Positions 52,574 to 60,895 of a stretch of 64,000 bases of DNA are shown here, piece by piece. Made by a program: the position numbers and the translations under genes. Origin of the DNA: Berkiella sp964606325 (GTDB lineage Bacteria; Pseudomonadota; Gammaproteobacteria; Berkiellales; Berkiellaceae); NCBI GenBank assembly GCA_964606325.1, contig CAZSGE010000006.1:1-64000 (forward strand), in the 5' to 3' direction. Every line of letters begins with the position of its first letter. The first letter of the stretch is position 1. The notes under the pieces are model-generated. The model was not told where the DNA came from, made no database searches, and saw only the letters and a list, made by a program, of their open reading frames with translations.

Positions 52574-53998
52574 ATGAGTCCACGAATTTGTTATGCCCTA
52601 AAAGCTCCGCTCGTCGCCGTTGCCCTATTGAGTTTGACAGCCTTTCCGATGATGGCTGCTCAAGATGAGGCTAATAAGGCTTTGCCACTTGATGATTTGC
52701 AACGATTTACCTCTGTGGTTGAACAGATCAGAAAGTATTATGTTAAACCCGTTGATGACAAAGAATTATTCGAAAATGCCATTCGTGGCATGTTAACTGG
52801 GCTTGATCCCCATTCCTCATATCTTGATCCTTCAGAATTTTCTGATTTGCGCGCCAACACCTCCGGCAAATTTGGGGGCTTGGGCATCGAAGTAACCATG
52901 GAAGATGGTTATGTTCGCGTCATAAGCCCCATCGATGAAACACCTGCGCAACGCGCTGGTATTAAAGCCGGTGATGTCATCGTTCGTTTAGATGAGACAC
53001 CTGTTAAGGGCTTAACCCTGAAGAAAGCGGTTGAAATGATGCGTGGTGACAGAGGCACCAACATTATTTTAACCATTATGCGTAAAGGTGAAGCCCAACC
53101 CTTGAAGTTAAAAGTAACGCGTGATCTTATTCAGGTTAAAAGCGTTCGTACAAAAGTCCTGGATAAAAATTACGGATATATCCGAATTTCTCAATTTCAA
53201 ACGCAGTCTGGCGAAGATTTAGTTAATGCCATTAATCAACTCAAAAAGGAAACCAACAATAATCTCAAAGGGATTATTTTGGATCTGCGCAATAACCCAG
53301 GGGGTATTTTAGAGTCTTCCGTAAAAGTATCTGATGCTTTCTTAGACAAAACAAAATTAGGATACAGTGGGATAATCGTTTATACCGAAGGACGCTTACC
53401 TGGCTCTGAAATTAAAGAATTGGCTGAAGATGGTGATTTACTTAATGGTGCTCCCATTGTAACGTTGGTCAATGGCGGCTCAGCTTCTGCTTCAGAAATT
53501 GTGGCTGGCGCCTTGCAAGATCATAAACGTTCTTTAATCGTGGGTACCCAAACATTTGGTAAAGGCTCGGTACAAACTGTTTTACCTTTAAAAGATAATC
53601 ATGGACTTAAATTGACAACGGCACTGTATTTCACACCTTCCGGTCGTTCTATCCAAGCGCAAGGGATAACACCAGATATTGAAATACCTGATTTAAAGAT
53701 CCCAGAATCTAAAGCAGAAGATAGTGAAAACTGGATCAATGTACGCGAAGCAGATCTCCAAGGGCATCTCGACAATGGCAATAAAGAGAAGCCTAAAGAA
53801 TCTACTAAAGATAAAACGCCCGTCAGCGAAAATGTGTTGCCAACGACAGAAGATGATAAAAAACCTTTGGTTAATCAAGATTACCAGCTAAATGCAGCAT
53901 TGAATCTTTTAAAGGGTTTAGTGTTTACAAGTGGTACAAGTGACACCAAAACCGCAAGTGCTAAGAAGATTAAAACGGTAGAAGCTGCTAAAAACTGA
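52574..53998 (+). CDS. Carboxyl-terminal processing protease CtpA (S41)
   Basis: A 474-residue periplasmic serine protease: signal peptide (about 1-29, PMMAAQ), PDZ domain (about 95-180, GLGIEVTMEDGYVRVIS) and S41 catalytic domain (about 190-380) with NGGSASASEIVAGAL and the Lys of TFGKGSVQT as Ser-Lys dyad. The C-terminal 90 residues are charged and linker-like. S41 Ctp proteases trim cell-wall hydrolases and other envelope proteins. It follows envC by 77 bp, as in many gammaproteobacteria. Confidence 0.95.
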   Translation: MSPRICYALKAPLVAVALLSLTAFPMMAAQDEANKALPLDDLQRFTSVVEQIRKYYVKPVDDKELFENAIRGMLTGLDPHSSYLDPSEFSDLRANTSGKFGGLGIEVTMEDGYVRVISPIDETPAQRAGIKAGDVIVRLDETPVKGLTLKKAVEMMRGDRGTNIILTIMRKGEAQPLKLKVTRDLIQVKSVRTKVLDKNYGYIRISQFQTQSGEDLVNAINQLKKETNNNLKGIILDLRNNPGGILESSVKVSDAFLDKTKLGYSGIIVYTEGRLPGSEIKELAEDGDLLNGAPIVTLVNGGSASASEIVAGALQDHKRSLIVGTQTFGKGSVQTVLPLKDNHGLKLTTALYFTPSGRSIQAQGITPDIEIPDLKIPESKAEDSENWINVREADLQGHLDNGNKEKPKESTKDKTPVSENVLPTTEDDKKPLVNQDYQLNAALNLLKGLVFTSGTSDTKTASAKKIKTVEAAKN

Positions 53999-54007
53999 TC
54001 TCTGCGC

Positions 54008-54039
54008 GTCATTCCCGCTAACATGTTAGTGGGAATGAC
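54008..54039. repeat. REP-like 15-bp inverted repeat
   Basis: GTCATTCCCGCTAAC (54008-54022) and GTTAGTGGGAATGAC (54025-54039) form a 15-bp stem with one G-T pair and a 2-nt centre, 9 bp after the ctpA stop. The GTCATTCCC arm is typical of REP-type palindromes in many gammaproteobacteria. There is no T-run, so it is not a standard terminator, though it may protect the mRNA end. Confidence 0.65.
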
Positions 54040-54166
54040 TTACCTCAATCCCTCATTAATTTGGTTTATTGTGAAATTTACTCAAAATTTGAGGAAAATA
54101 TCTCAACTTGAGCCTTATTTTTGTTATCATCCTCTTTTAGAGCGCTGAAGTTAGAAGTAGCCTCCG

Positions 54167-56143
54167 ATGATCTTAAATGTAATGCACCAGAATATAAAGC
54201 AGATAGCAAACTTAGAAAAAAGCTATCTACTACGATTAATTATTTCCGGTATTGGTGCGCTGTTTCTTTGCTGGTTTTCCTGTTTAAGCCAATTTGGTAA
54301 ACCCCATGCTTTTTCACATGAGCTTTATTATTGGGCCGGCCTTACTTTAACGACGCCCATACTCTATTTCGCGGGACTCCCCTTTTTAAGAGCGCTCAGC
54401 CATATTCACAAAACACCATTTTCAATTGATATACTCATTATTGTGGTGTTGCTTGTTATCTATGCCTACTCGCTTATCAACACTTTAAACTATCAAGATA
54501 ATAACGCCGCCTATTTTGATTCCATTTTAATGATCCTCTTCATTGTTTTAAGCTGTCGCTTTTTAGCGCTTTTTTGTTTACGGCGAATTAAAAACTCTGT
54601 GAACCTATTAAGTAAATTACCCACCAAAGGAGTCAAAATCTTAAAAGCAGATGAACAATTCCATGCATGTGAACTCCACGAAATTACCAAAGGTGACAGA
54701 ATAACCATCGCTCCCGGCGAGTATTTTCCAGTAGATGGGATTATCCAAGAGGGCGACACCAATGTTGATGAATCGATGCTCAGTGGAGAAGCACACTGTG
54801 TTGCTAAATTTGTTCACGACAAAGTGCGAGCTGGCACTTATAACTTAGATAAAGCAGTGATCATTTGCGCCAGCACCACTTTTGCCGACTCCTATTTTGG
54901 AAATCTTCTTTTTTCCATACAAATAAATCACCAAAAAATGACTTCTCAACCACCCTGTGATCAAATCGGGTTATGGCAACAAATGTTAATGGTTACCTTA
55001 TGTGCCATTATATATTGCTGGTGGTTACCTTTTGATTCACATGTTGCCTTAAATTGTGCGATGAGTGTCTTACTTATTACTTGCCCTTGTGCGATTGCGA
55101 GTGCCTTCCCGATCACAACGGCTTGCTTATTAGAGATTTGTGCTAAAAAAGGCATACTCATTACCAATCCCTTAGCATTTTATAGGCTAACCGATGTCGA
55201 GCATATGTTGTTTGATAAAACGGGCACCCTCACTGAAGGTAATCTGGTGGTACAAACGATCGATTACTTTAATGAAGCATCGCCTGAAGCAGTTCTCCCT
55301 TTTATTGGTGCTATCGAGAAAAATACACATCACCCCATTGCGGATGCTATAGTCGATTACACTATTCATGAGCTTGGTACTTTGCCACACATAGAAGTCC
55401 ATCGTTTGCATGTGTTTCCAGGATGCGGCGTAAGAGCCATGATTGATGCACAATGCGTGATGATAGGCACAGCCAAATGGTTAAAAGCTAATGGAATTTA
55501 TATAAACACAGATCTCCTTGAACAAGAAGAAAACGTCAATAACGATAAAATCTACGTTCACTGCGCAATGAGTGGCATTTTAGTTGCGCGGATTTTACTT
55601 AAAGATAAACTACGTCAAGAAGCCAAAGATGTTGTTGGTTTTCTTCGCTTGCGGAACATGGAGTTAAGCGTCTTAAGTGGTGATAGGCCTCATATTGTTA
55701 ATGCAATTGCAAGCCAACTTGGCGAAATAACAGCAAACTCTCAAGTCTTACCCTGCCAAAAAGAAGCGATGATTACCTCTTTACAAGATAATGGCGTGAT
55801 AACTTGCATGGTAGGCGATGGTTTAAACGATGCTCAAGCTTTAATGCGTGCCGACATTGGTATTGCTATTGGCACTAAAAATCCTATTGCACTGGCTTGT
55901 GCGGATATAATTTTACCAACTTCGCGGTTAAAACTTATTCCAGATTGTTTTCGTTTGTGTATTGAGGCGAGAAAAATTTTAAAACAAAATTATTGGTTGG
56001 GGTTTTTGTTTAATTTAATATTAATTCCTTTCGCCGCGCTATCGCAATTAAGTCCCTTGTTAATTTTAAGCGCTTTGTGTTTTAGCACACTATTAGTAAT
56101 GGCAAATTCAGCAAGATTAAAATTTAAAGCCACAACACTTTAA
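54167..56143 (+). CDS. P1B-type heavy-metal (copper-like) transporting ATPase
   Basis: A 658-residue inner-membrane metal-pumping ATPase. The phosphorylation site is DKTGT with Asp350, the metal-binding CPC lies at 306-308 in TCPCAIASAFP, the HP locus is THHPIA near 400, and GDGLNDAQAL closes the P domain. CPC and the HP pair indicate Cu+ or Ag+. The usual N-terminal HMA metal-binding domain is absent; membrane helices start near residue 22. CcoI/FixI-type pumps for cbb3 oxidase are a possibility, but no ccoGHS genes are nearby. The ribosome site is poor; ATG 54182 is an alternative start. Confidence 0.93.
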   Translation: MILNVMHQNIKQIANLEKSYLLRLIISGIGALFLCWFSCLSQFGKPHAFSHELYYWAGLTLTTPILYFAGLPFLRALSHIHKTPFSIDILIIVVLLVIYAYSLINTLNYQDNNAAYFDSILMILFIVLSCRFLALFCLRRIKNSVNLLSKLPTKGVKILKADEQFHACELHEITKGDRITIAPGEYFPVDGIIQEGDTNVDESMLSGEAHCVAKFVHDKVRAGTYNLDKAVIICASTTFADSYFGNLLFSIQINHQKMTSQPPCDQIGLWQQMLMVTLCAIIYCWWLPFDSHVALNCAMSVLLITCPCAIASAFPITTACLLEICAKKGILITNPLAFYRLTDVEHMLFDKTGTLTEGNLVVQTIDYFNEASPEAVLPFIGAIEKNTHHPIADAIVDYTIHELGTLPHIEVHRLHVFPGCGVRAMIDAQCVMIGTAKWLKANGIYINTDLLEQEENVNNDKIYVHCAMSGILVARILLKDKLRQEAKDVVGFLRLRNMELSVLSGDRPHIVNAIASQLGEITANSQVLPCQKEAMITSLQDNGVITCMVGDGLNDAQALMRADIGIAIGTKNPIALACADIILPTSRLKLIPDCFRLCIEARKILKQNYWLGFLFNLILIPFAALSQLSPLLILSALCFSTLLVMANSARLKFKATTL

Positions 56144-56162
56144 ATTTATTAACTAAACGCGG

Positions 56163-57044
56163 TTATGAAGGTAAGTATTGCGCCTGCATCTCGAGTCGTA
56201 GCTTAGCAATAGCCGCTTTTTCCAACTGACGAACACGCTCAATCGAAACACCGTGTTTATCTGCCAAGTCTTTGAGGGATGCTTTTTCTGCTTCATCGAC
56301 AAGAAAACGCTGTGAGACGATATCTAAACTGCGATCGTCTAGTTTTGTTAAAGCCGACTGTAAATTAGTTTGCGCCCGGCTTTCATAATCACCTTCTATG
56401 ACTTCATGTTCAGGTGAGCTAGATACTGGCGCTGCCAAATAAGTTTCTGGCGTGAAACCTGAATCTTCTTCGTCGATGATGGGATCAAAGGTTTCATCAT
56501 GCGCATTCAAGCGTGATTCCATTTCAAGCACATCTTTAGGACTCACCCCCAAATCTTGCGCAACAGCATTCACTTCTTCTTGAGAGAACCAACCTAAACG
56601 TTTCTTTGCTTGGCGAAGATTAAAAAATAATTTACGTTGTGATTTAGTGGTCGCCACTTTCACAATACGCCAGTTACGGATCACAAACTCATGAATTTCT
56701 GATTTAATCCAATGTACTGCAAAAGAAACTAATCGAACTTTTAATTTGGGATCGAAACGTTTAACGGCTTTCATTAAGCCGATGGTACCTTCTTGAATAA
56801 GATCATTGGTATTTAATCCATACCCTGCATACTGCTTAGCAATACGCACGACGTAGCGAATATGAGACAACACCAATTGTTGCGCCGCAAGTAAATCACC
56901 TTTTTCTTGGTAGCGCGTGGCTAAATCATATTCTTCCTGTTCTGTGAGCAAAGGAATAGCATTGACCTTTTGCAGATAAGACTGCAGGCCATCAGCCCCC
57001 ACTTTGGGGAGAGTTGATTTCGCTACCTGTAATTCTTTACTCAT
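56163..57044 (-). CDS. rpoH: RNA polymerase heat-shock sigma factor RpoH (sigma-32)
   Basis: The 293-residue sigma-32 directs heat-shock gene transcription. Region 2 contains YVVRIAKQYAGYGLNTNDLI and IGLMKAVKRFDP, the RpoH box is QRKLFFNLRQAKKRL (about 135-150), and region 4 ends with the HTH LADKHGVSIERVRQLEKAAI. AGGGAA lies 7-8 nt before the ATG. The ftsE-ftsX genes that usually precede rpoH are not here. A CIRCE operator lies 32 bp upstream of the start, suggesting HrcA repression, an unusual arrangement for rpoH. Confidence 0.97.
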   Translation of the reverse strand: MSKELQVAKSTLPKVGADGLQSYLQKVNAIPLLTEQEEYDLATRYQEKGDLLAAQQLVLSHIRYVVRIAKQYAGYGLNTNDLIQEGTIGLMKAVKRFDPKLKVRLVSFAVHWIKSEIHEFVIRNWRIVKVATTKSQRKLFFNLRQAKKRLGWFSQEEVNAVAQDLGVSPKDVLEMESRLNAHDETFDPIIDEEDSGFTPETYLAAPVSSSPEHEVIEGDYESRAQTNLQSALTKLDDRSLDIVSQRFLVDEAEKASLKDLADKHGVSIERVRQLEKAAIAKLRLEMQAQYLPS

Positions 57045-57075
57045 TACATGTTCCCTAAACAGTTACCCTATTAAG

Positions 57076-57104
57076 TCTAGCACTCCGCAACACCGAGTGC
57101 TAGA
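57076..57104. promoter_or_regulatory. CIRCE element (HrcA operator) upstream of rpoH
   Basis: CTAGCACTC (57077-57085), 9-bp spacer (57086-57094), GAGTGCTAG (57095-57103). The CIRCE consensus is TTAGCACTC-N9-GAGTGCTAA, so only the outermost base of each arm-pair differs, the dyad stays perfect, and one more pair (T-A) extends it to 10 bp. The spacer length is exactly right. It lies 32 bp before the rpoH ATG, in the leader. CIRCE is normally found at groESL and hrcA-dnaK; here it suggests HrcA control of rpoH. Confidence 0.9.
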
Positions 57105-57144
57105 TCTCGATCATAAGTATCAAAAATTCAATGAGTTAGTTTAA

Positions 57145-57172
57145 ATTAGATCGTGTAACTTCACTCTGTTAA
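57145..57172 (-). promoter_or_regulatory. Possible sigma-70 promoter of rpoH
   Basis: On the minus strand TTAACA (57172-57167), 16-bp spacer, TCTAAT (57150-57145); 5 of 6 matches at each box. Transcription would start near 57138, placing the CIRCE element inside the leader at about +35 to +62. Other weaker boxes exist nearer the gene, so the choice is tentative. The rest of the 304-bp gap (57045-57348) shows only a small dyad CTCCC-TTA-GGGAG near 57260. Confidence 0.35.
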
Positions 57173-57348
57173 CACCCAGAACCCAACTACTATTATAGGG
57201 AGGACAGGCATTTCCCACCTAGACACCTTATCGGCTCAGAGTAACGCCTATCGATCACTCCCTTAGGGAGGCAAAAATTTTTGGCTTTGATTATACTTTC
57301 TAATAAGACTAACTAAATTGTATCGCAGATCAGCAAAGGAGTGGGATT

Positions 57349-57681
57349 GTGACTTATTACATCGTCGAGGCCCCGTATGATAAGTGCTTTGAACTCTTCT
57401 TTGATAATGATTTGGGATACCCAAACTTTTATCGATTAACCGAACTCTTATCCAGTGATGAGGCTTATCAAAATCTCACTCTCCTGGCGCCCTATCCAAC
57501 CAAAGAACCACCTATTTTGGAAAAGATTGCCGAACGCGTGGCTACGCTGGGGATGAAAAACATGCCCTTTGGTGAGAATGTCGAAACGGCATTTTTATTT
57601 GATCCAGAAGGCCAAGTACAGATCAGCGAGCCTTTTAAACAAGCATTAAACCTAGCCGTAAACCAATTTCTCAAACACTAA
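57349..57681 (+). CDS. Hypothetical protein
   Basis: A 110-residue soluble protein I do not recognise, starting at GTG 57349 after AAGGAG (7 nt). The N-terminus MTYYIVEAPYDKCFELFFD and the middle look alpha/beta; there is no signal peptide or membrane segment. It is divergent from rpoH, has its own ribosome site and is followed by a good terminator, so it is very likely a real single-gene unit. Confidence 0.78.
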   Translation: MTYYIVEAPYDKCFELFFDNDLGYPNFYRLTELLSSDEAYQNLTLLAPYPTKEPPILEKIAERVATLGMKNMPFGENVETAFLFDPEGQVQISEPFKQALNLAVNQFLKH

Positions 57682-57684
57682 ATA

Positions 57685-57712
57685 AAAATGGCAGTTCTCA
57701 CTGCCATTTTTT
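57685..57712. terminator. Bidirectional rho-independent terminator
   Basis: A 10-bp perfect stem AAAATGGCAG (57685-57694) / CTGCCATTTT (57701-57710) with a 6-nt loop, A-run before and T-run after. It serves the plus gene ending at 57681 and the minus gene ending at 57714. Confidence 0.88.
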
Positions 57713-57713
57713 A

Positions 57714-59063
57714 TTACAAGTTAGCAACAGGTGCAGCTACTGGCGGATTTTGATCCACCGGCACAGCATTGACTGGCGCTTGTGGCGCCATATTTTGTGC
57801 TACCGGCGCAGGCACACCACCTTGAACGGGCTGTTGGGGATTTTGTCCTGCAGGCACCACATTAGCACCATCCGCTTGCAATCCTAGGTTAGCTGCAGGC
57901 GCTTGTCCGCCAACGATTTGATTGAACACAAGTTGTTGTTGGGGAGCGATGGCGCCAGGTGCATTAGGAGCTCCTTGCTGTACAACGGCAGGCACTTGCT
58001 GCACAGGAGTAGCGTCGCCGCCTCTTTGAACCGCAATATGATTATGATTAATTTGATTGATACCACCTGCACCTAAAACTGCTTGTCGTGCTTTCTCTAT
58101 CGCCAAACTTGCAGCAAGCATGGTGAATTTATAACCTAAATAACCTGCCGCGCCTAATTCAAGATAATAAACTAAATGTGCGGGAATAACAGGCAGCTGA
58201 GCGTGTACACCTTCTGCAATGCCCCACAGCGCTGCATCACCTAACTTTAGTGCTTCAACAGGATAATATGCAATACCTTCTTTAAGGGTATTCCCCCAAG
58301 AAGCAAATGAACCACCCACCGTCGTTTTGATTGTGGAAACACCTGGTATAAGTTGCGCCACTTCTCCCATAAAATGGTAGGCCTCTGTTGCACACTGCTT
58401 CGCAGCTTCAGCGCTTTCGAGGCAGCGTCCGGATTCATAAACACCTTTTAAACCTCTGGCCGTGAAATCAATATATTGCGCAAAATATTCAGTGAATTTT
58501 TGACCACGCTCATAATAATTTTTTGCAAATACTTGCTCGTCGAGTTGCGCTGTAGTGCTAGTAAAAAAATTGATAATGTTGCGACCGCCATAAAAAAATG
58601 GGCTCAATATCGAATCAGGCGCCATATCTCTTAAAGAAAAATTGAGATCATTCTTATCCCAATATTCAAAAATTCCTGGCAATAACTTTTCATAAAAGGG
58701 ACGCATAAAGGAGGTTGCATATAAACGAAAACCATCCCATATGGGTTTAGCCCACAATTTATGGACAGCAGATGATGCCACTTCAGGTAATACAAAATAT
58801 TTACCAACGGTACTCGCTGCCGATTTTGTTTTATTCCAAGCCCATGAAAAAAAACCCTGATTTTGCGCTGGAACTGGCGCGGGAGCGGGCGCTCTATAGC
58901 CTAAAATGTGCTTTGAACCCTCATACATCACTTTGAGTACAATGGGTATCATCGGCAATAACACGTAATGTGTTGCAATCTCAGCAACTGTCCATGTGGC
59001 ATGGGCCGCATTAAAAGCCGCATTCTCTGTAGCGCTAAAAACAAGCGGATTATACTTACTCAT
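57714..59063 (-). CDS. Hypothetical protein with Pro/Gln/Ala-rich C-terminal tail
   Basis: A 449-residue orphan protein. I chose ATG 59063 with GGA 7 nt upstream; a TTG at 59075 is the alternative. Residues 1-320 are helical with weakly hydrophobic stretches (THYVLLPMIPIVLKVMYEG; LGAAGYLGYKFTMLAASLA), which may be membrane-associated. Residues about 325-449 are low complexity, dominated by Pro, Gln, Val and Ala (QQPVQGGVPAPVAQNMAPQ). Its style resembles the 22403 protein: hydrophobic segments followed by a disordered tail. No enzyme motif is seen. A role at a host membrane is possible but unproven. Confidence 0.72.
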   Translation of the reverse strand: MSKYNPLVFSATENAAFNAAHATWTVAEIATHYVLLPMIPIVLKVMYEGSKHILGYRAPAPAPVPAQNQGFFSWAWNKTKSAASTVGKYFVLPEVASSAVHKLWAKPIWDGFRLYATSFMRPFYEKLLPGIFEYWDKNDLNFSLRDMAPDSILSPFFYGGRNIINFFTSTTAQLDEQVFAKNYYERGQKFTEYFAQYIDFTARGLKGVYESGRCLESAEAAKQCATEAYHFMGEVAQLIPGVSTIKTTVGGSFASWGNTLKEGIAYYPVEALKLGDAALWGIAEGVHAQLPVIPAHLVYYLELGAAGYLGYKFTMLAASLAIEKARQAVLGAGGINQINHNHIAVQRGGDATPVQQVPAVVQQGAPNAPGAIAPQQQLVFNQIVGGQAPAANLGLQADGANVVPAGQNPQQPVQGGVPAPVAQNMAPQAPVNAVPVDQNPPVAAPVANL

Positions 59064-59262
59064 ATTTATATCCAAGGCATTAGTTAGTTAGTGGAATTGC
59101 GGTCACTGTAACCAACCCCATCTGGACATTCAATGAAAAAAAATCTTCATACGACAAACGCGCAATCAGCAACGACAAAAGGTTTTTATTGATGATTGGG
59201 AATAACTTGAGATAGGAAAAAATAAGATAAGCGCTATCAAATCAAAGCTAGGCCGACTTGCA

Positions 59263-60117
59263 TTATTCCATGGTCATTTTGAGTTTGCGCTTTTTTTTGG
59301 GTTTCACTCTTAAACTTTTTAAATTAAATGGATTAAGTAACATATTTTCAAAGGTTTGGTATTTGGGATCTTGATATTCTTCTTGGCCAAGTGATAGCTT
59401 TCGATCACCAGACATACTCAAAAAGGTATAAGTGCCTAATAACTTGTCCCACCAACTAAAAATAAAGCCATAATTACTGTTGGTTTCAGGCCCATATGAT
59501 GAATGATGAATACGATGCATGCCAGGGGTGATGAATATCCGCCTGAAAAACATATCGGTTTTATACTTAAACAGCACATTGATATGACCAAACATCGTGA
59601 ACAAATTTAACAAAATTTCAAAGATAAGCACACTTAAAGGAGGAGCGCCTAAAAAAGCAACGCCTGTCATTTTTACGCCAGTTGAAATGATTTCTTCAAT
59701 GGGGTGAAACCGAATGCCCGTACTGGCATCTAGTTCTTTATCGATATGGTGAACACGATGCACTCGCCATAACCATTTATATTTATGGAATAAGCGATGT
59801 TGAAAATACATCACAAGATCTAAACCAATAATCGCCAAAATAACGCGAAGCGCATAAGGCCAATGTTCTTGATGTAATACACCAATGCCTTTTTGCTGAA
59901 CGTGCAAAGCCAATGTCATTGTAAAGAAAGGAAATATTAAGCGAATCAGTATTTTAGACAGCACGCTTAAAGAAAGATGCCGTGCTATTCTTGTACCTCT
60001 GGCCGTAATCCATGGACGCCAAGCATAAAATGTTTCAAAAAGAGATAAAGCGCTAAAGGCAATCACAAAACAGCCCATGCGGCACCATGCCTGATAATCT
60101 AGTAACCACTGTTCCAT
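59263..60117 (-). CDS. Sterol desaturase/fatty acid hydroxylase family protein
   Basis: A 284-residue multi-pass membrane protein with the di-iron histidine clusters of the fatty acid hydroxylase superfamily: HRLFH (107-111), HRVHH (120-124), a His near 138 (RFHPIE) and HRIHH (201-205). These enzymes hydroxylate or desaturate sterols, fatty acids or related lipids with O2. Substrate cannot be told from sequence. The C-terminus is strongly basic (KPKKKRKLK). It stands alone on minus. Such genes are frequent in Legionella-type genomes, where host-derived sterols are available. Confidence 0.92.
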   Translation of the reverse strand: MEQWLLDYQAWCRMGCFVIAFSALSLFETFYAWRPWITARGTRIARHLSLSVLSKILIRLIFPFFTMTLALHVQQKGIGVLHQEHWPYALRVILAIIGLDLVMYFQHRLFHKYKWLWRVHRVHHIDKELDASTGIRFHPIEEIISTGVKMTGVAFLGAPPLSVLIFEILLNLFTMFGHINVLFKYKTDMFFRRIFITPGMHRIHHSSYGPETNSNYGFIFSWWDKLLGTYTFLSMSGDRKLSLGQEEYQDPKYQTFENMLLNPFNLKSLRVKPKKKRKLKMTME

Positions 60118-60218
60118 ACAGGTTGTCTTCTTTCCATGTTGGCGTTGCTGTTTATATTATATGAGATAATGTAAAAATATTCTTTTTACAGTGCTTTTTG
60201 GATAGTTAGATAATCAAT

Positions 60219-60773
60219 ATGACCGATTATCTTATGTCACTCTCATTTTTGTGGGTTTGTTCTACACTAAAAAGACCCCTATCTTTGTTTGGTGCATCCA
60301 TGTCGGAATTCAAATGGACATTTTTGAGTGCTATCCTTATCAGCCTTTTAGCCTTTATAGGCATCATCTTGAATCTATTTGCAAAGTCTTTGGCACTTGA
60401 AATTGGACTCACCATTTTTGCTCTGAGTATGTGCATGATTTATGTATCGCGTTTTTCCCAAGAATACGGCTTATTATACATTCAAGAGCGTAAGCTTTTG
60501 CGCCAACTCCATAAGCATATTTCACACCACTACATCAATTTACCTCCTCAAGAAATGTGGCAAAACGCCATTGTGCAAGCACTTGATAAATACACCGCCG
60601 CCGATAAAAGAATTGCGCTATTGCATACTTTACTCAAAGATAAAGTGCAGCTCGATATGCTGATCAACGCGGTGTTGATACAGCATCAGGAAACTCAAGT
60701 ACTCTCACAATTAGGTTTGCGCTGGGACAAAGTCGCAAACGACAACAAGCTTGATGAGCATCGCCAGGCTTAG
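60219..60773 (+). CDS. Hypothetical membrane protein
   Basis: A 184-residue protein with two membrane helices near 33-52 (WTFLSAILISLLAFIGIIL) and 58-76, and a soluble helical C-terminus. The start is unsure: ATG 60219 gives the longest form, but ATG 60300 (MSEFKWTFLS) begins just before the first membrane helix, and the TACACT-like bases around 60262 could be its promoter. Neither has a clear ribosome site. A GC hairpin (GGGCCG 60785-60790 with CGGCCC 60801-60806) follows the stop. I do not recognise the family. Confidence 0.68.
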   Translation: MTDYLMSLSFLWVCSTLKRPLSLFGASMSEFKWTFLSAILISLLAFIGIILNLFAKSLALEIGLTIFALSMCMIYVSRFSQEYGLLYIQERKLLRQLHKHISHHYINLPPQEMWQNAIVQALDKYTAADKRIALLHTLLKDKVQLDMLINAVLIQHQETQVLSQLGLRWDKVANDNKLDEHRQA

Positions 60774-60895
60774 ACATCCCAGTCGGGCCGGCACGGTGAT
60801 CGGCCCCTATTTAAGATATTTTATTCCATCTCATTTGCATCAATAGTCGACTTTTTGCTAAGGTTTCGCCTTGAATCAGATATTAGAGGTGAACC

